Assembly (NCBI GenBank): GCA_036924285.1
Contig: JAYKYS010000014.1
Location: forward strand, 8,618,001 to 8,682,000
Direction of reading: 5' to 3'
Source of the DNA: Asterella californica
Taxonomy: Eukaryota; Streptophyta; Marchantiopsida; Marchantiales; Aytoniaceae
DNA: 64,000 nucleotides
Shown here: in pieces, positions 29,046-41,600 of the stretch
Layout: every line of letters starts with the position of its first letter
Numbering within the stretch: the first letter of the stretch is position 1
The notes under the pieces: generated by a model
What the model was told of the DNA's origin: nothing
The model's database searches: none
The model's input: the letters and a program-made list of their open reading frames with translations, nothing else
Translations under genes and position numbers: made by a program

Positions 29046-32000
29046 GACTAACAATATAATTTACTTCTAATTATATTTTGTCTTTTAGATTTTCAAGATA
29101 TGGTTATTAAATTTTTTTTTTACTTCTTATCATTTACTTACAATAAGGGAAACGAGCGTGAGATAAAAGAGAAAAAGAAGAAGAGGAGAACCCCCTAAAG
29201 AACTATTTCTCTATGAGATATGTTCATGTTGGTTCATCTGTCCAGTGTTACATACTTTCAAGCATTCAAGTCTTTCAAGCATATGGTCTTCTGTTTCGAT
29301 TGGTCAGAATAGTATCCAAACAGGATAAAGTCAGCAAGAGACAAGAGAAAAGTGTTGACACGGGACAAGGTAACTAGATTAGTACAAGAAAATTCGAAAT
29401 CAGGAGAGCTAATTAACTTGAGACACTAGGTCCGATTCGCAAAAGCTCACGCTCATAGCAAAGGTCGAGGAGAAAGATAGAACGAAAGGAAATTATGTTC
29501 CCTAAGCTTTTTCAACCACCTGAAGGAATTTGCAAAGATCCCATCCCTATAAGGCAACTGTAGATCTGCTCGAGGAGAACGAGAGCATTCGGAGTCGGGA
29601 GTTCAGTCAAAAATAAGCTGACGGTGAAGACAATGAGGAGCTAAACCAACCTAATGTAGTGTGCAAATCAAGAATGAGAATTTTGCTGGTTTCGGAGATT
29701 TTGGTGTTCTAGTTGCAAACATCGTTCTCGATTTCCATGTGAACATATTCTTTCAGGAAGAAGTATCCAACCTGAAGAGATTACGAATCATACAACCGGG
29801 AGTTCTCAATACGTGGGACAGTGCACAAGAAGGTGTTTTCGGTTTTCCTCGAGAAACGAGACATGTAGCCGCGTGGGAGACACCTATTTCTCGCTTCTTA
29901 AGTTTTCCAGTGGAAAGTGAATTCGAGGGAATTTTCTAGGAGATATTCATCTGGACAAGCTAGCATGTAGGAAGTTACGACTTAGGGAGCGCTTGCAAAA
30001 TTTAAAGGGTCCAAACTAGGGAAATAATTATAGCTCTTTACGAAGAGAGTATCATAGTGACAAGTAGGTTACTGATAGGGGCAAATTTCTGATCAAGCGT
30101 TGAATTCCTGTCACCATTGGGCAATGCTGGGTCATGGGCAATTAGTTTGCCTCAGAGGAATATTGAGTAGGGACCGAAGGGAATTTTGACCCTATGGGAG
30201 AAAGCTCGAGCAGTTGAGAAATTTCTGAACAGAAGTAATTGTTGGATACTGTAGAATCCTCCTACGGAAATCCTTCCAAGCAAGCCAAAGGGATTCCGTT
30301 ACACCATTGAAGTATTCTCGTATAGTGGAGAGATTTATGTGAAACCAAGAACTCCCACATAACATCAGTGTTACTGAGTCTCGGAAAGTTATTGTGTAGA
30401 GTGAAGAGTGAAACGTTCAACAACAACTCATGAAGTCAAACGAAAGAGATAATCCGTAGCTATGAGCATATGCTAGGGTAACTACATTGTTGTCCAGGCC
30501 ACAGCTGCATCATAAATTAGGTCCAAGATTATAGCGCTTAATGCATTGAGGAGATTTTCTTACTAGTGATAGTGTTGACAATATCTTCACTAGTCCTCAT
30601 CAACGTGTCCTTCTCATCCTGCAGCTTATCCATCTCCACTTCAGCTTCTTCATATTTGCTATTGCTACCTCCATTTCTTTCATCGCATACAAGATGGTGT
30701 TGTCCTTCTCCGAAATCTTCCTAGTGACTCTGGACTTGGAGTTTGAGACTTTGAATATGCGCTCGAGGAACTTCCTCGCTACCACGACATCCTTGCATTC
30801 TACAAGATCTTCCTAGCTTGACTGGAATAGACATTCTCGTCTATACAAAATTCCGCCTCATCTAAATTAATTTTGTGAGTTAAATACGTCTCGGAGTCTC
30901 CTTAGCTGAAGTAAAATTCTTTTCTTTGACCGCACCTTTACAGTGACCATCGGTGGGTCTACGACGGCCTACTGTCCTATTCCATTTTCTTCCAGAACCG
31001 TCTCGCTGTTTAATCTCTTTCCTGGACCGATCTCGTTTCCTACCGATTTTCCCATTGTCTTCCTTAGTACTTGTGTCACTCCCAACATCCTTCAAACGTA
31101 GTCTTGACCTCGATATAAAAGTTGATGTTTCATCCTTTGACGTTATCTTTGGCAAATCCACGTTCGTTTCGTGTATGAAACATCTTTAGCCCTATGCACT
31201 GGTCTCTTCTCTGGATTTATGCTTCCTTGTTCTACCCCTCCGCCTTCCAGTTTCCTTGCCACTTTTCGATCTCTAGCTTTCCTCGTCCTAGCTAGACTTT
31301 CCACTCTTCCTTCGTTCGCTCCAACGAGGGAACAAGCAAACGGTTTCTACATTTGCTCCTCACCTTTAGCATTTGACTTGCTTTCCATCGGAACTCGGTT
31401 GGACTCAAACTCCTCGTTGCTATTTCGAGTGAACTAGAAACAACGAAAAAGATCCTTGATTGCTTAGCACGTGGTGGATTATCATGCGTACTAGACAGAG
31501 TCTGAACTTGAGCAATCTCTGTCTTTGAACTATCACTGCCATCCATGGCGCCATGTTTTAACTTTGCTTGTGTTGTCTGGATCTTCTTGGTCTCCGCGTG
31601 ATCTCCTCAGAGTCTTTTCAGCTAGATGAGGTGTGACACATGCGGAACGTTTCTCAGAATCGTTAATAGCAGCACTTGGTATCTTTGATATGTTCTAACT
31701 TCTCACTCGTATAAGCTTCCTCTGCGTCGTTTGTAGACAAACGACTTGGACCTATTATGAAAACCTACTCTGGATCGACTCGTCTTTCCTCAAGAACAGT
31801 AAATGCAATCAGTTGAGTCTGCATGGAGTTCTTAGCTAGGTCAATGGTTTCTGATATCTTCTCGAAGACAATAGTGACTCGCAACTTTTTTGAATCCTTT
31901 GTTAAGTTCTTTACAGCTAGCTGGTCTTTTTTCTGTATAGATATGGAAGGTGTGGTAAGTCTATTTCTCAACCATGACAAGATTTAGTTTGGAGAGGTTG

Positions 32001-34497
32001 ATTATCAGTACTGAATGGATAATCTGTAATTAGATTAGTGAATTTTTGTTTCGTGTGCACTATATTTCACATGTTCTCGAAGTTGTCTTGTGAGTAGTGC
32101 AACTTCACAGTAAGGTGTAATTCAAGGTAAGCATCATGGACATTTAGTATCATTTTGTGGCTCATTACTAACCCATTACTGGTACATTGAACTAACAGTG
32201 GCGATAAACCACTACCACACCATAATGAATATCATTTTTTCGTCTTTTAGACAGCTTACATTGATTTACAATATATTATGGGTCCACTCATATAGCAGAG
32301 AATCCTCAACCATATGACTGGAAGGTGCACCAGGAATCTCCAGACACAGTTTCATCCATTTTCAGTGCAAAGCAAGGTGGATGTTATTAATAAGTACTAT
32401 AGATTAAAGATATTTTTTAATACGTACTCTTGGAGTTAGGTGTATGGTAGATATAAGTTTGAAAAATACAGTCTATTATAATCAAAAAGAGGAAAATAAG
32501 AAAATAATAATGAGAAGAATTTCCAGAATCATCATAGATCTCTGCACATAATAAGTTATTTTATATGAAATAACGACCACCTCCTTTCGCTAGCCTTGAA
32601 GCATCAAATAAGATAGTTGGTGCTATCCAACTTATGGTATTATCAAGGTTGTCATTTACATTGATCATGGTAAATGTAGAGATTCAAGAAGTTATTTAAA
32701 GTTTCAGAAATTCTTCTCATTGATATAGTATGATAAAACCTAACCACGTTAATTTGATTGCAATGAGAGTTTCGAGTGATCAAAGGTATTTTAAACTGAG
32801 AAATCTGATCATTAAGATCTTGAAAGCTCTGATCAAAATTTGTATGTAAAAATAATCACGAAGGGCCTGACTGTCTTCCTCTAATAAAAGAAGCTTATGG
32901 ATTTGTTGATAAAAGCTTTTGGCTTTTGCCAGGAAGAGGAAAGGAATTATTCAAAGATGTCAAAAAGGTTCGTTAAAATCCAAAATCTCATCACAGATTA
33001 AAATTCTGTATACAAGCTCTGTTTCGGTTAAACCTTGAATTACTGAACAGATTTCATTAAGCTATATATTAAAAGTTTAATGGAGAACTCACAACGATAA
33101 TGTTTGAACTCTATTTCAAAAAACTGTATTCAGAGCTTGTTTGACAAACAACTTCTCTACATTTTTGCTCTTACTCTTGTACATCTTTTGCTCTCATGCC
33201 TTCATACTGTTGAATAAAATATGCATCCAAAGTGCATTTTCTGCCGGAGAGAGGAAAAGACAAAGATAGAGAGAAATGGAAAGTCAAAAGCGACACTAGA
33301 CCGAACACTACGGTGGGGGTGCCATTATTAGTGGGAATTTTATAAATGTAAAGAAAAATATTCAATGCTTTAATTGAAATATATATTTAGTATAAACATT
33401 ATATATTAATATTAATTGCATACTACATGCAGATCTTCCGGATAACTATTTCACTATTTGTTCATAGACTTTTCAATATAATAGCAAAATTTATTCTTCG
33501 TTAGGTGATGAGCTGAGAATTTATACCGAAAGTCAAATAACATCCCATTACATTTCTATTTATTTTGTTCTAGCTCCAAGTGCTGAGTTGTGCATGTTGT
33601 ATAAATAACATGTTCATGGAAGTAAAATGTCTATCTTTAATTTAGTCATGATAGATAACCTCCTATTATCCTCTATTATTGGAGCCCAAACTGATCTCCT
33701 ATAATTTCTAAGAGATCAAAGAGAAAAGTATACCTCTCCATTTAGTCATCAAATCAAAAAGAAATATTGATTGACCTACTACTGGATTCTTTTTAAGTTC
33801 TTTTTAACATTTTACAAAAGATTGAGAAAATGATTGACAACAAATATTATCTTGTAGTTTTGTCTCTCTTCAGCCACTTTCGTCTTCTTCTGATGAGATC
33901 CTCAAGAGGCATGGCATTGCATATTCAATCATTTTCATCGATTCGAAAACCTGCTTAATCTCTCTTCCAGCCTGTAACGAAAGAAGGCAACATGTTAAAT
34001 TTGTTACCTTTCCGTCTAGAATGATATCTACATTATTACCGATATATACATTATTAATCAATATTTGCATGGTACCAGACCTTGTGCTTATATTCTGAAG
34101 TGCATGTGTCACCTCTCCTCTTGGTGTACGGTTCATCTCTAGCTCTTCCTTCATCCTCGATTGACTATCATTTAACATTTACAAAAGATTTCAAATATTT
34201 ATGTTTGCTTAATTTAGTTCTACCCAAAGACGCCACACTTGAATACCAATACTTGAATAGTAAAATTTTATGTACTTCTATCGCTCGTTGCTTTCCACTT
34301 TCAACTTCTCCACCTTGTTTGGGATGCATATTTGATCATTTTCATTCGTACAAACGCTAAACTGAGAATATAATGTGAGTAACAAATAAAAGTTATTCTT
34401 TTGCTGCATGCAAGGCAAAACATGAGTTTTATAAATTTAGTATCCTAGAATGTTAGGTGTCTTTCTCTGCTTAAGATGCTCAAGATAAATTAAACTT
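29046..34497. other. AT-rich gene-poor spacer
   Basis: About 5.4 kb of mostly AT-rich sequence right of the Copia element. No intact gene or complete transposon is recognised. One stretch, 30546-31546, looks like a decayed coding relic on the minus strand and is listed separately. The part after 32000 is very AT-rich with simple A/T runs. Confidence 0.5.
30546..31546 (-). pseudogene. Decayed coding relic with coiled-coil-like pieces
   Basis: Minus-strand pieces show protein-like composition across frames: one starting MDGSDSSKTEIAQVQ at 31546, a Lys/Arg/Glu-rich part at 31161-30880, and a helical stretch at 30785-30546 (KFLERIFKVSNSKSR, then after a frameshift AEVEMDKLQDEKDTLM) with heptad-like spacing. 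Frames shift several times. I do not recognise the family; it could be the tail of a transposon-linked gene. Confidence 0.3.
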
Positions 34498-34720
34498 ACA
34501 CTCGGTGAACCTCGTCGGGTGTAAAATAACAATAAGTTATTATTTGCACATCTAACTAGGATGGCTGAGTGTGAATCTCGCACACCGGTCAACCTCGCTC
34601 GATGTTAAATAACAACTTACTGTTATTTCATCACACATGGTCACCCTTGCTAGATGTATATTAATAACTTACTGTAATTTTGCAAGACGAAGGTTAACAC
34701 TCAGCGGGATCACCGAGTGT
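34498..34720. mobile_element. MITE-like element with 11-bp terminal inverted repeats
   Basis: Ends ACACTCGGTGA (34498-34508) and TCACCGAGTGT (34710-34720) are perfect inverted repeats, and the sequence inside has further imperfect internal symmetry and several TAATAACTTACTGT-like repeats. Length 223 bp, no coding capacity. No clear target duplication is seen, so the superfamily is uncertain (CACT-type ends suggest a CACTA-like element). Confidence 0.45.
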
Positions 34721-35601
34721 TTTTGATATCAGGAAAAATTTTATAATATAAAAAATAAATTTGATATCAGCTCTTGATACTTGAGATTGTATTTTCCCTC
34801 CTCGATAACTATCAGTTATAGGTTATAGAGGTGGATATCTATCTACTGATTTCAGTAAAAAAAATCTGATATCAGGAAACATCTTGATATTAGTTCATGA
34901 TAACTGATATGTTACTCATCCCTTTTTAATCCATCCATGGTTTGAAAGAATACTTCCCTGTATCGGAAAAGCTTGCTGTATTTGTGTTTATTTCGATGTT
35001 TGATGTTTCCCAAAAACTGCCCATGGAAACCGAGCCTTAAGAGACTTCGTGGATCATAACGTCCTCCTGTGAAAGCTGGAAACCAATATTTAGGTGCTTT
35101 AGATAAGAAATGTCTGAAAGGCCGAGCGGAACTCGTCCGTTCACTATGCAAAGACTTCTTCAGCATTAAGAAGATTCGACCAAAAGTCTACGTTGTTGCT
35201 TCTTTCCCAGACGCAGTTTCTAAGTACTCCACACATGTTACTCACTGATGATGACCGCAGCTCACATGTCGGCGGCACACTCACCAACAAGAGAGTCGAG
35301 GTAGCCGAACTTACGTATTCTTGCCCCGAATACTTGCTCTTGATATAAAGCATGCTCTGTTCTTAAATAATTTAGTCGACGATCCTTCTGAATTTCGTTA
35401 GGTAGTCTTCAGACATACATTTTAGCAGAACTTTTGGGCGGCAGGTTTACTGGAAAGACCATTAGCAGTGCCAGCTCGTGGTAATCAAGTGAGGTCCACA
35501 ACTGTCACCAAACAGATTTGGACGACTTCGCGGGAGGCTCGATGGGATAAAATGATATGACACGCGTGAACAAGGTTCATGAACTTGTTCTACGTAGAGA
35601 G
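34721..35601. other. Spacer downstream of OXP1
   Basis: Probably includes the OXP1 3' untranslated region (gene reads leftward and ends at 35602). Repeated GATATCA strings occur at 34730-34910. Two minus-strand open frames (35166-34912, 35353-35144) do not start clearly and match no family I recognise. Confidence 0.45.
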
Positions 35602-38600
35602 CTAGTACTTCGACTCTGGGATTCCATATCCACCTCCACCCGGAGTCATTATCTTGATCCTCTCTCCTCTCTCTACATGCACCGAGTTCTTCCCTGCATG
35701 CACGAGAGAAACCAAGTTGCATAAGCTGCTTGAGTCGGGAGTGTTATAGAAGAGGACCTGTGGTCAGCGAGGGAAAAATAAGAGCTCGAAAGGAGTCGGT
35801 GAGCGCTATCTCACCCCCCAGGTAAACACATCTGCCATCTGCCTTGAATAACAAGTTCTGGCCTCTGGCTCCGTCTTCTCCTCCTGCCAGGCCTCTTGGT
35901 GCATGTACACGTCTCTCGGACAGAATGCTTACCTGCAAATAGCAAGACCGAAAAAAAACCAGAAACACCGATCAAAGATGACGCCTCTTTCTATCCAGGT
36001 AGTTTACCGCTGTGTTTGTTAGAGGTTAATCTCCCATAGGCAAGCTGCGAAAAACCAGTTTCTGGTTCAGTCTTCCCATATCCACGTACCGTCACCGGTC
36101 TCCGGAACTCGATCTCTCGGACAATGCCGTCACCTCCCTTGAACTTCCCGGCACCACCACTACCTTCCCTCAGCCCGAAAGTGTGAAGGAAAACCTGGTC
36201 GAAATGCATATGAATCAGAGACAATTCCTGCTGAGGCAGTATGTATTTACATTCACGACTCCTGTCCGGAATCAGGTGCCTGCAAGCTTTTACCGGGTGG
36301 TTGCTAAGGTAATAAAGACCACTGACATTTTAGAAGCTAATTCATCAGGGTGGCGTATGTCAAACTCCGGTCGATGATGCTGAAAGTACTCACCGGATAC
36401 CGCTGTTCAAATATCTCTGGGTCTGTGATGCGGGTATTAGTCATGTGGCACTGTACTCCACTAGTGCCATGCCAAGTAGGTCCCGCTCCACTTCCACCTC
36501 CGATTGTCTCATAGTACCCAAAACTTTTATCTCCAAACGTGAGGTTATTCATGCACCTGGCCAAAGAGGCAAACTTAGATTACACTCAATGCAACCAGGA
36601 TCTCCCGAAGCAAGGTAGAAAGATGATCATGGTCTTGGATTCAGAAGCAGAGGACGGAGTTTGACACCCACCCTTGAGAACACGCGCAAGCTTTGAATGC
36701 ACTCAGCACCACGTCCGTCACACGCTGAGATGTCAGGACATTTCCACCAACTACAGCAGCTTTATCACTGGGTGATAAAAACGAACCCTTCGGAATGTTT
36801 ATGGTCACAGGTGCTAGGCAACCTTGATTGAGGGGTATGTCGACATCCACCTGCCCAAGTCATCCACAAATCGATTTCAAAGATGCTCTGCAGCCTTGCA
36901 AGTCACGATGAAGCGAAGCCTACGTAGGGGCTACCAAAATCAACAGGTCCATTCCAGTCGGTTAAAAAGGAAAGAACTGCTAAGTGATAGGTGAGGTGAA
37001 GCGCTCAGCGGGTTCCTTGTAATGATGGGAGATCAAGCGATAGTCGACGAACACAAACGGAGCCAAAGGAAGAAAGATAGTCTATCGCTCAACTTTCTGA
37101 ACACTGTATAACAAAAGTCCAAAAGACTTTCGGTCGCGATTAATTACTGGTGCATGAGGTAGTTCAGTTACCAGACAACGAAGGCAGTAGATAATGGCGG
37201 CAGCTGTAACTGCTTCTGGAGCATTCCAGTTTGAGTACACCTGTAAAAGATATAAAACGCAGGAGTTGAATCAACCAGTTCCTCAGAAACAGAATGCGCT
37301 CGAACTAAGAGAGGAGCAAACCGAGATAAGGGCTACAGGTACCAAACGGATAGGAAAAGGGATGCTTGATACTTAACACAAAGATATGTCCTGTGCTTAT
37401 GATGAGATAAGATGCAGGTACAAGAGGACCAAACCCTCCAAGCCCAGAAGCCTGTACTTGAGCCTCCAGATGTTATTCCTTCTGGCTCTACAGCTGATAA
37501 GTTTCTGATGACCTGTTGGACTCCAGAGGAGATGAGATGCCCCGACAGTTAAGGCTGAGCCTTACCTCTGGGCTAGTCCCGTCGAAATCAAAATGCGCTG
37601 ATCCTTCTTTCACATCTATAGTCAATTTCAAGTGGATGGCAGATCCATCATCCATGTAGTCTTCGGCTTCAACAATCACATGATCCCCTTGTTTCACAGT
37701 TGATGACTGTTTTGCAGCTATGTTAGCCATCTCTCTTAACATCTCCCGAACAGCTGCTTCTGCATTTGCCTGCACATGTCTCTCCACAAGTTAAGGAGAC
37801 AATACGGTGCAATATAACTAACATCAACCATGGAATATGGACGTGTATGAAAGACTTGGAAGATCCTGGCCCTTGGTAAGACTGGGAACGAATAACTGTG
37901 AATCTATTTGACGCTCCTTATCCACAGAAAAGGTAGACACCGGGGCACTACCTGAACATGGTGCATGTAGGCCTGAACAACGTCAAGACCATACTGTGAA
38001 ATGAGCTCCTCGATCAAAACAATACCCCTCTGATTTGCTGCCACCTGCAAGAAAGTAAATCACGCACAGACAACGTAGATATAGAACTTGGGCCTTGGCT
38101 TAAGCCGACAGATTCTGAAAAGAATTGCATAAACTTGTTGCTCTCGGGAGGGCTCTATGACGTCAAAGAACAAGCTAGATACAGTTCTTAAGCAGGTGTC
38201 GATTACATGAGGCATCGTAAGATACCTTGCAAATACGGGACCTGCGGTAAGGGATTGCTCCATGAGTTAAGAATCAAACCTGAGCTTTCAGGTCAGACAA
38301 ATTATCTTCCACCCTGCGGGTGCCTGGAATTACGCGTGCTTCTCCATCCTTGTATTCCCCCTCAGTATCTACTGTATCTGCTTCCAGGATTTGGCGTATT
38401 CCATCCTCCTGTAACCACCAAGCACTGGACTTACCGTATGTATCCTGAAAAGTTGTCGGAATTGCACGATGCTACCCATGCTAATCTACTCATTTTTAAG
38501 GGGTTACGTGCATCCGATACATTCAGCTGGGTTCAGTACAGTAACTGTACTGTCCAGCTTGCACTTTTCTTTCAGATCCGAACAAGCTCACTCTTATCTC

Positions 38601-41600
38601 GAAGCGCGAAGCGCGAAGCCAGAAGAAAAATATGACAGAAGACCCTTGGAAGGGATTACTGCACTAATATATAAACACTCGAGCATTACTACTCAGGAAT
38701 TGGGTACTTTGATGTGGACAGACAGTAGAAACAGCTTCGTTTCTGGAAGCCAGCGGGACCCAAGAAGGTGAAGAAATATCCATACTTGAAACTCCCCGTT
38801 TTCCACCAACTTAAAGGCCTTGATAGCCGCTCCTTCTTCCCAGATGGCTTTTGAAAACGGTGGCATACTGCCGGGCGTCACACCGCCAATCTCTGCATGA
38901 TGCCCTCTGCTTGCGACGAAAAATATGAGTTGTTTGTCTTTGAAAACCTGTAAACAAGTTTCACAAGCACAAGACCAGGCGAGTTTAGGACAGGGAGTGA
39001 CCATCAGGGCAAGTGAACAGGAGTATCAGTTTAACCATATATGAAATGTACGATACTCGAATGCCTTCTAGGGTTCTGGAACTCTGGAACGATTGGTACG
39101 GGTGGTACTACTACGCAACAGCAGGACTTGATGCCCATTCATCGAAAACTAGCCTTATCTCTGGGAATGACCAGTGTACTATAGCTGAAAAACAGAAGAA
39201 TCGAACTTTGGTTACTCGCATTTACAGTCTCCATCACAAGGTGCCGCATTTACGAGTTTCGGGTTCATACCGGAGTTATAACTGTTATATCCGGTAAATG
39301 GCTTCCTCCTGCAGCTGGATGGTTGGTCACTAGGACATCGCCCTCTTTCAAGTTGCTTCCCCTGCACTACCCGTGGACGAACTTTCACATTCAAAGCTTA
39401 TCCAAAATGCAACGATGTGCACACGTCCGACCTCCAAGTACTGTGCTTGGTTAACACTATATAACATCGAAAAATTATAGTTCAACTTACCAGTATGCAA
39501 GTTGCCACCGTACAGTACTCGACATTGCTCCAAGGTGCACGGGAACATGAGGCGCATTAGCAACTAGACCACCATCCGGACCGAACAATGCACATGAAAA
39601 GTCTAGACGCTCCTGAGATTAAGGACAATTTCGTTAGAAACGAAACCACTGTACTGAGATCTAAGAATGCAAATTCAGTGAAGAGAACTGAATGCTCGGA
39701 AAGTAATGGCTTCGAAAACAATAAACTTTTTACCTTAATGTTGGTGGATATTGAAGTTCTTTGCAGTGTGCGGCCCATCTGCTCGGCAATGCCCATAAAC
39801 CGGTTGTTGAAGATGGACAATTGTATTACGTCTGACTTCGTGTCCACTGTTTGACCCGCACTTGTACCAACTTCAATACGCACATTGCCATACTTGGTGA
39901 TGAAAGCCCTGCTGTCAGGCTCCACAACAATCTGTAATCCACTAAATACATTCTTCACATTAGATATAAAGAAAGGTGCCGGAAAAGTTGAAGTGAGAAG
40001 GATATACGCCGGTGTGTGTTGGCAGCGAGATGGTTAGCAGCGCGATGCAAGAACTACCCACATACACTGAAGGTAACCCGAGAATGTAAAGTGCCCCTAC
40101 GGCTTTGGAGTACACAAAAGCAAGTTTGAGAAGCATGGAGATGACATACATGATTATACAGTTGGAGATATCATGTACTTCAAGAAACATGGGGTTAACA
40201 CGTGTAGTTCATAGTAAATCTTACCGTGCTGTTGCCATTCATAATGATTGCCGGACCTGAGACGGAATGACCATATCCAAGCTTTTCCAGCATGTAGATC
40301 TGCGTACATCTTATGAAACGACTATCAACTTGGTTTCCTTACACGTACGATTTGAAGTTGTCCATACGCAACCGTCCTTGTTCGTTCCCTTTCATTTGAA
40401 CTTCGAACATATGAGGTTGTGTGTAAATTTCTTACTGGTTCTCACAAGTTTCAACATTTCCAAGAGAGATTTGAAATCAAACCTGGACAGGAGTTTTTTG
40501 AACGACAATATACCCAATACACCGAAGGAATTCACTGAGTTAAAAGGATGAGCTCCGGACATACTTCACTAGTGTCTCACTATTGCACCCACAAGCATAT
40601 ATCTAAAACTCAGAAGGACGGCCAAGAATAGGTCAGCGCATGACATAAACTTCTGAGATATGGAGAAGAAGGAGCACCGGAGTATCATGCCACCCAGTTC
40701 CAAAAAATACTTTGTGTTGGAAACATTCAACTTCAGGCTCACCGACAGCTTTATCCAGAATAACTGGCCTGCGTCTCGGTCAACCAAAATACGATAAGAG
40801 ACATTTCATGATTTCCTTCTGGATGCAATTAATTTTGCTACGACAAAACGCATGCTTTGAAGTGACGGTAGAGCCTGAAAGTTGAGTACTGATAGCTGGA
40901 TGAAACGATTGTAAAAGAAAACAGGAAAAGGACTAGATCTATACCTCAAAATATTTGTCACTGCAGTTCCTCGAATTCTTACGTCATTTATAACAATTGC
41001 TTTCCGTTGCAACTCAAATCCATACCTATGAACAGAGTGTGTGCAAGCATTAAAACCTGAATTAAACAACCATGAGCAAACATAAATCCTAATTGGTTAA
41101 AACTTGAAGATCAACGGGTTAGCAGCTCAAAATATTCTTAACTAAAGCTTGATTCAATGTCAGGGTCGGAACGGCTTCAAGGTAATACTATCTTCCACGG
41201 ACAGCTACAATTTCATGCTCTACATGTCTTTCCCCCACTGGAAGTTAACGAAATAAAATATCTCCCAAGGCTTGGTGGAAAACCTACAGCCCACAGCATG
41301 AGGCTTTTGAAGGCTACCATACGTTCCCCGTCTATCATATCAAATGACAACCACCAAAAGTTCCCGCAGGCAGTAAGTACTTACTCTCTCCTGAACTGCC
41401 TTACAAATTCTTTGGCATAATCGTTGCTACCATCTGCGGGAGCACTTATCATCATCGCTGTGTCAGTGCCCTGCACGATGCAACAACTAAATTAGCGCGA
41501 GGGGAGGAGAGTAACTCTACGTCAAACCCTGGCGGCTTCAAAACGCTCGCTTGACGCACCTCATATCGAAGATTGAGAAGCAACTCTGTGAAGATATCCT

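Noticed and set aside
34912..35353. Minus-strand frames just downstream of OXP1
   Set aside because: They look weakly protein-like but have no clear start, splice pattern or family similarity; probably 3' untranslated sequence.
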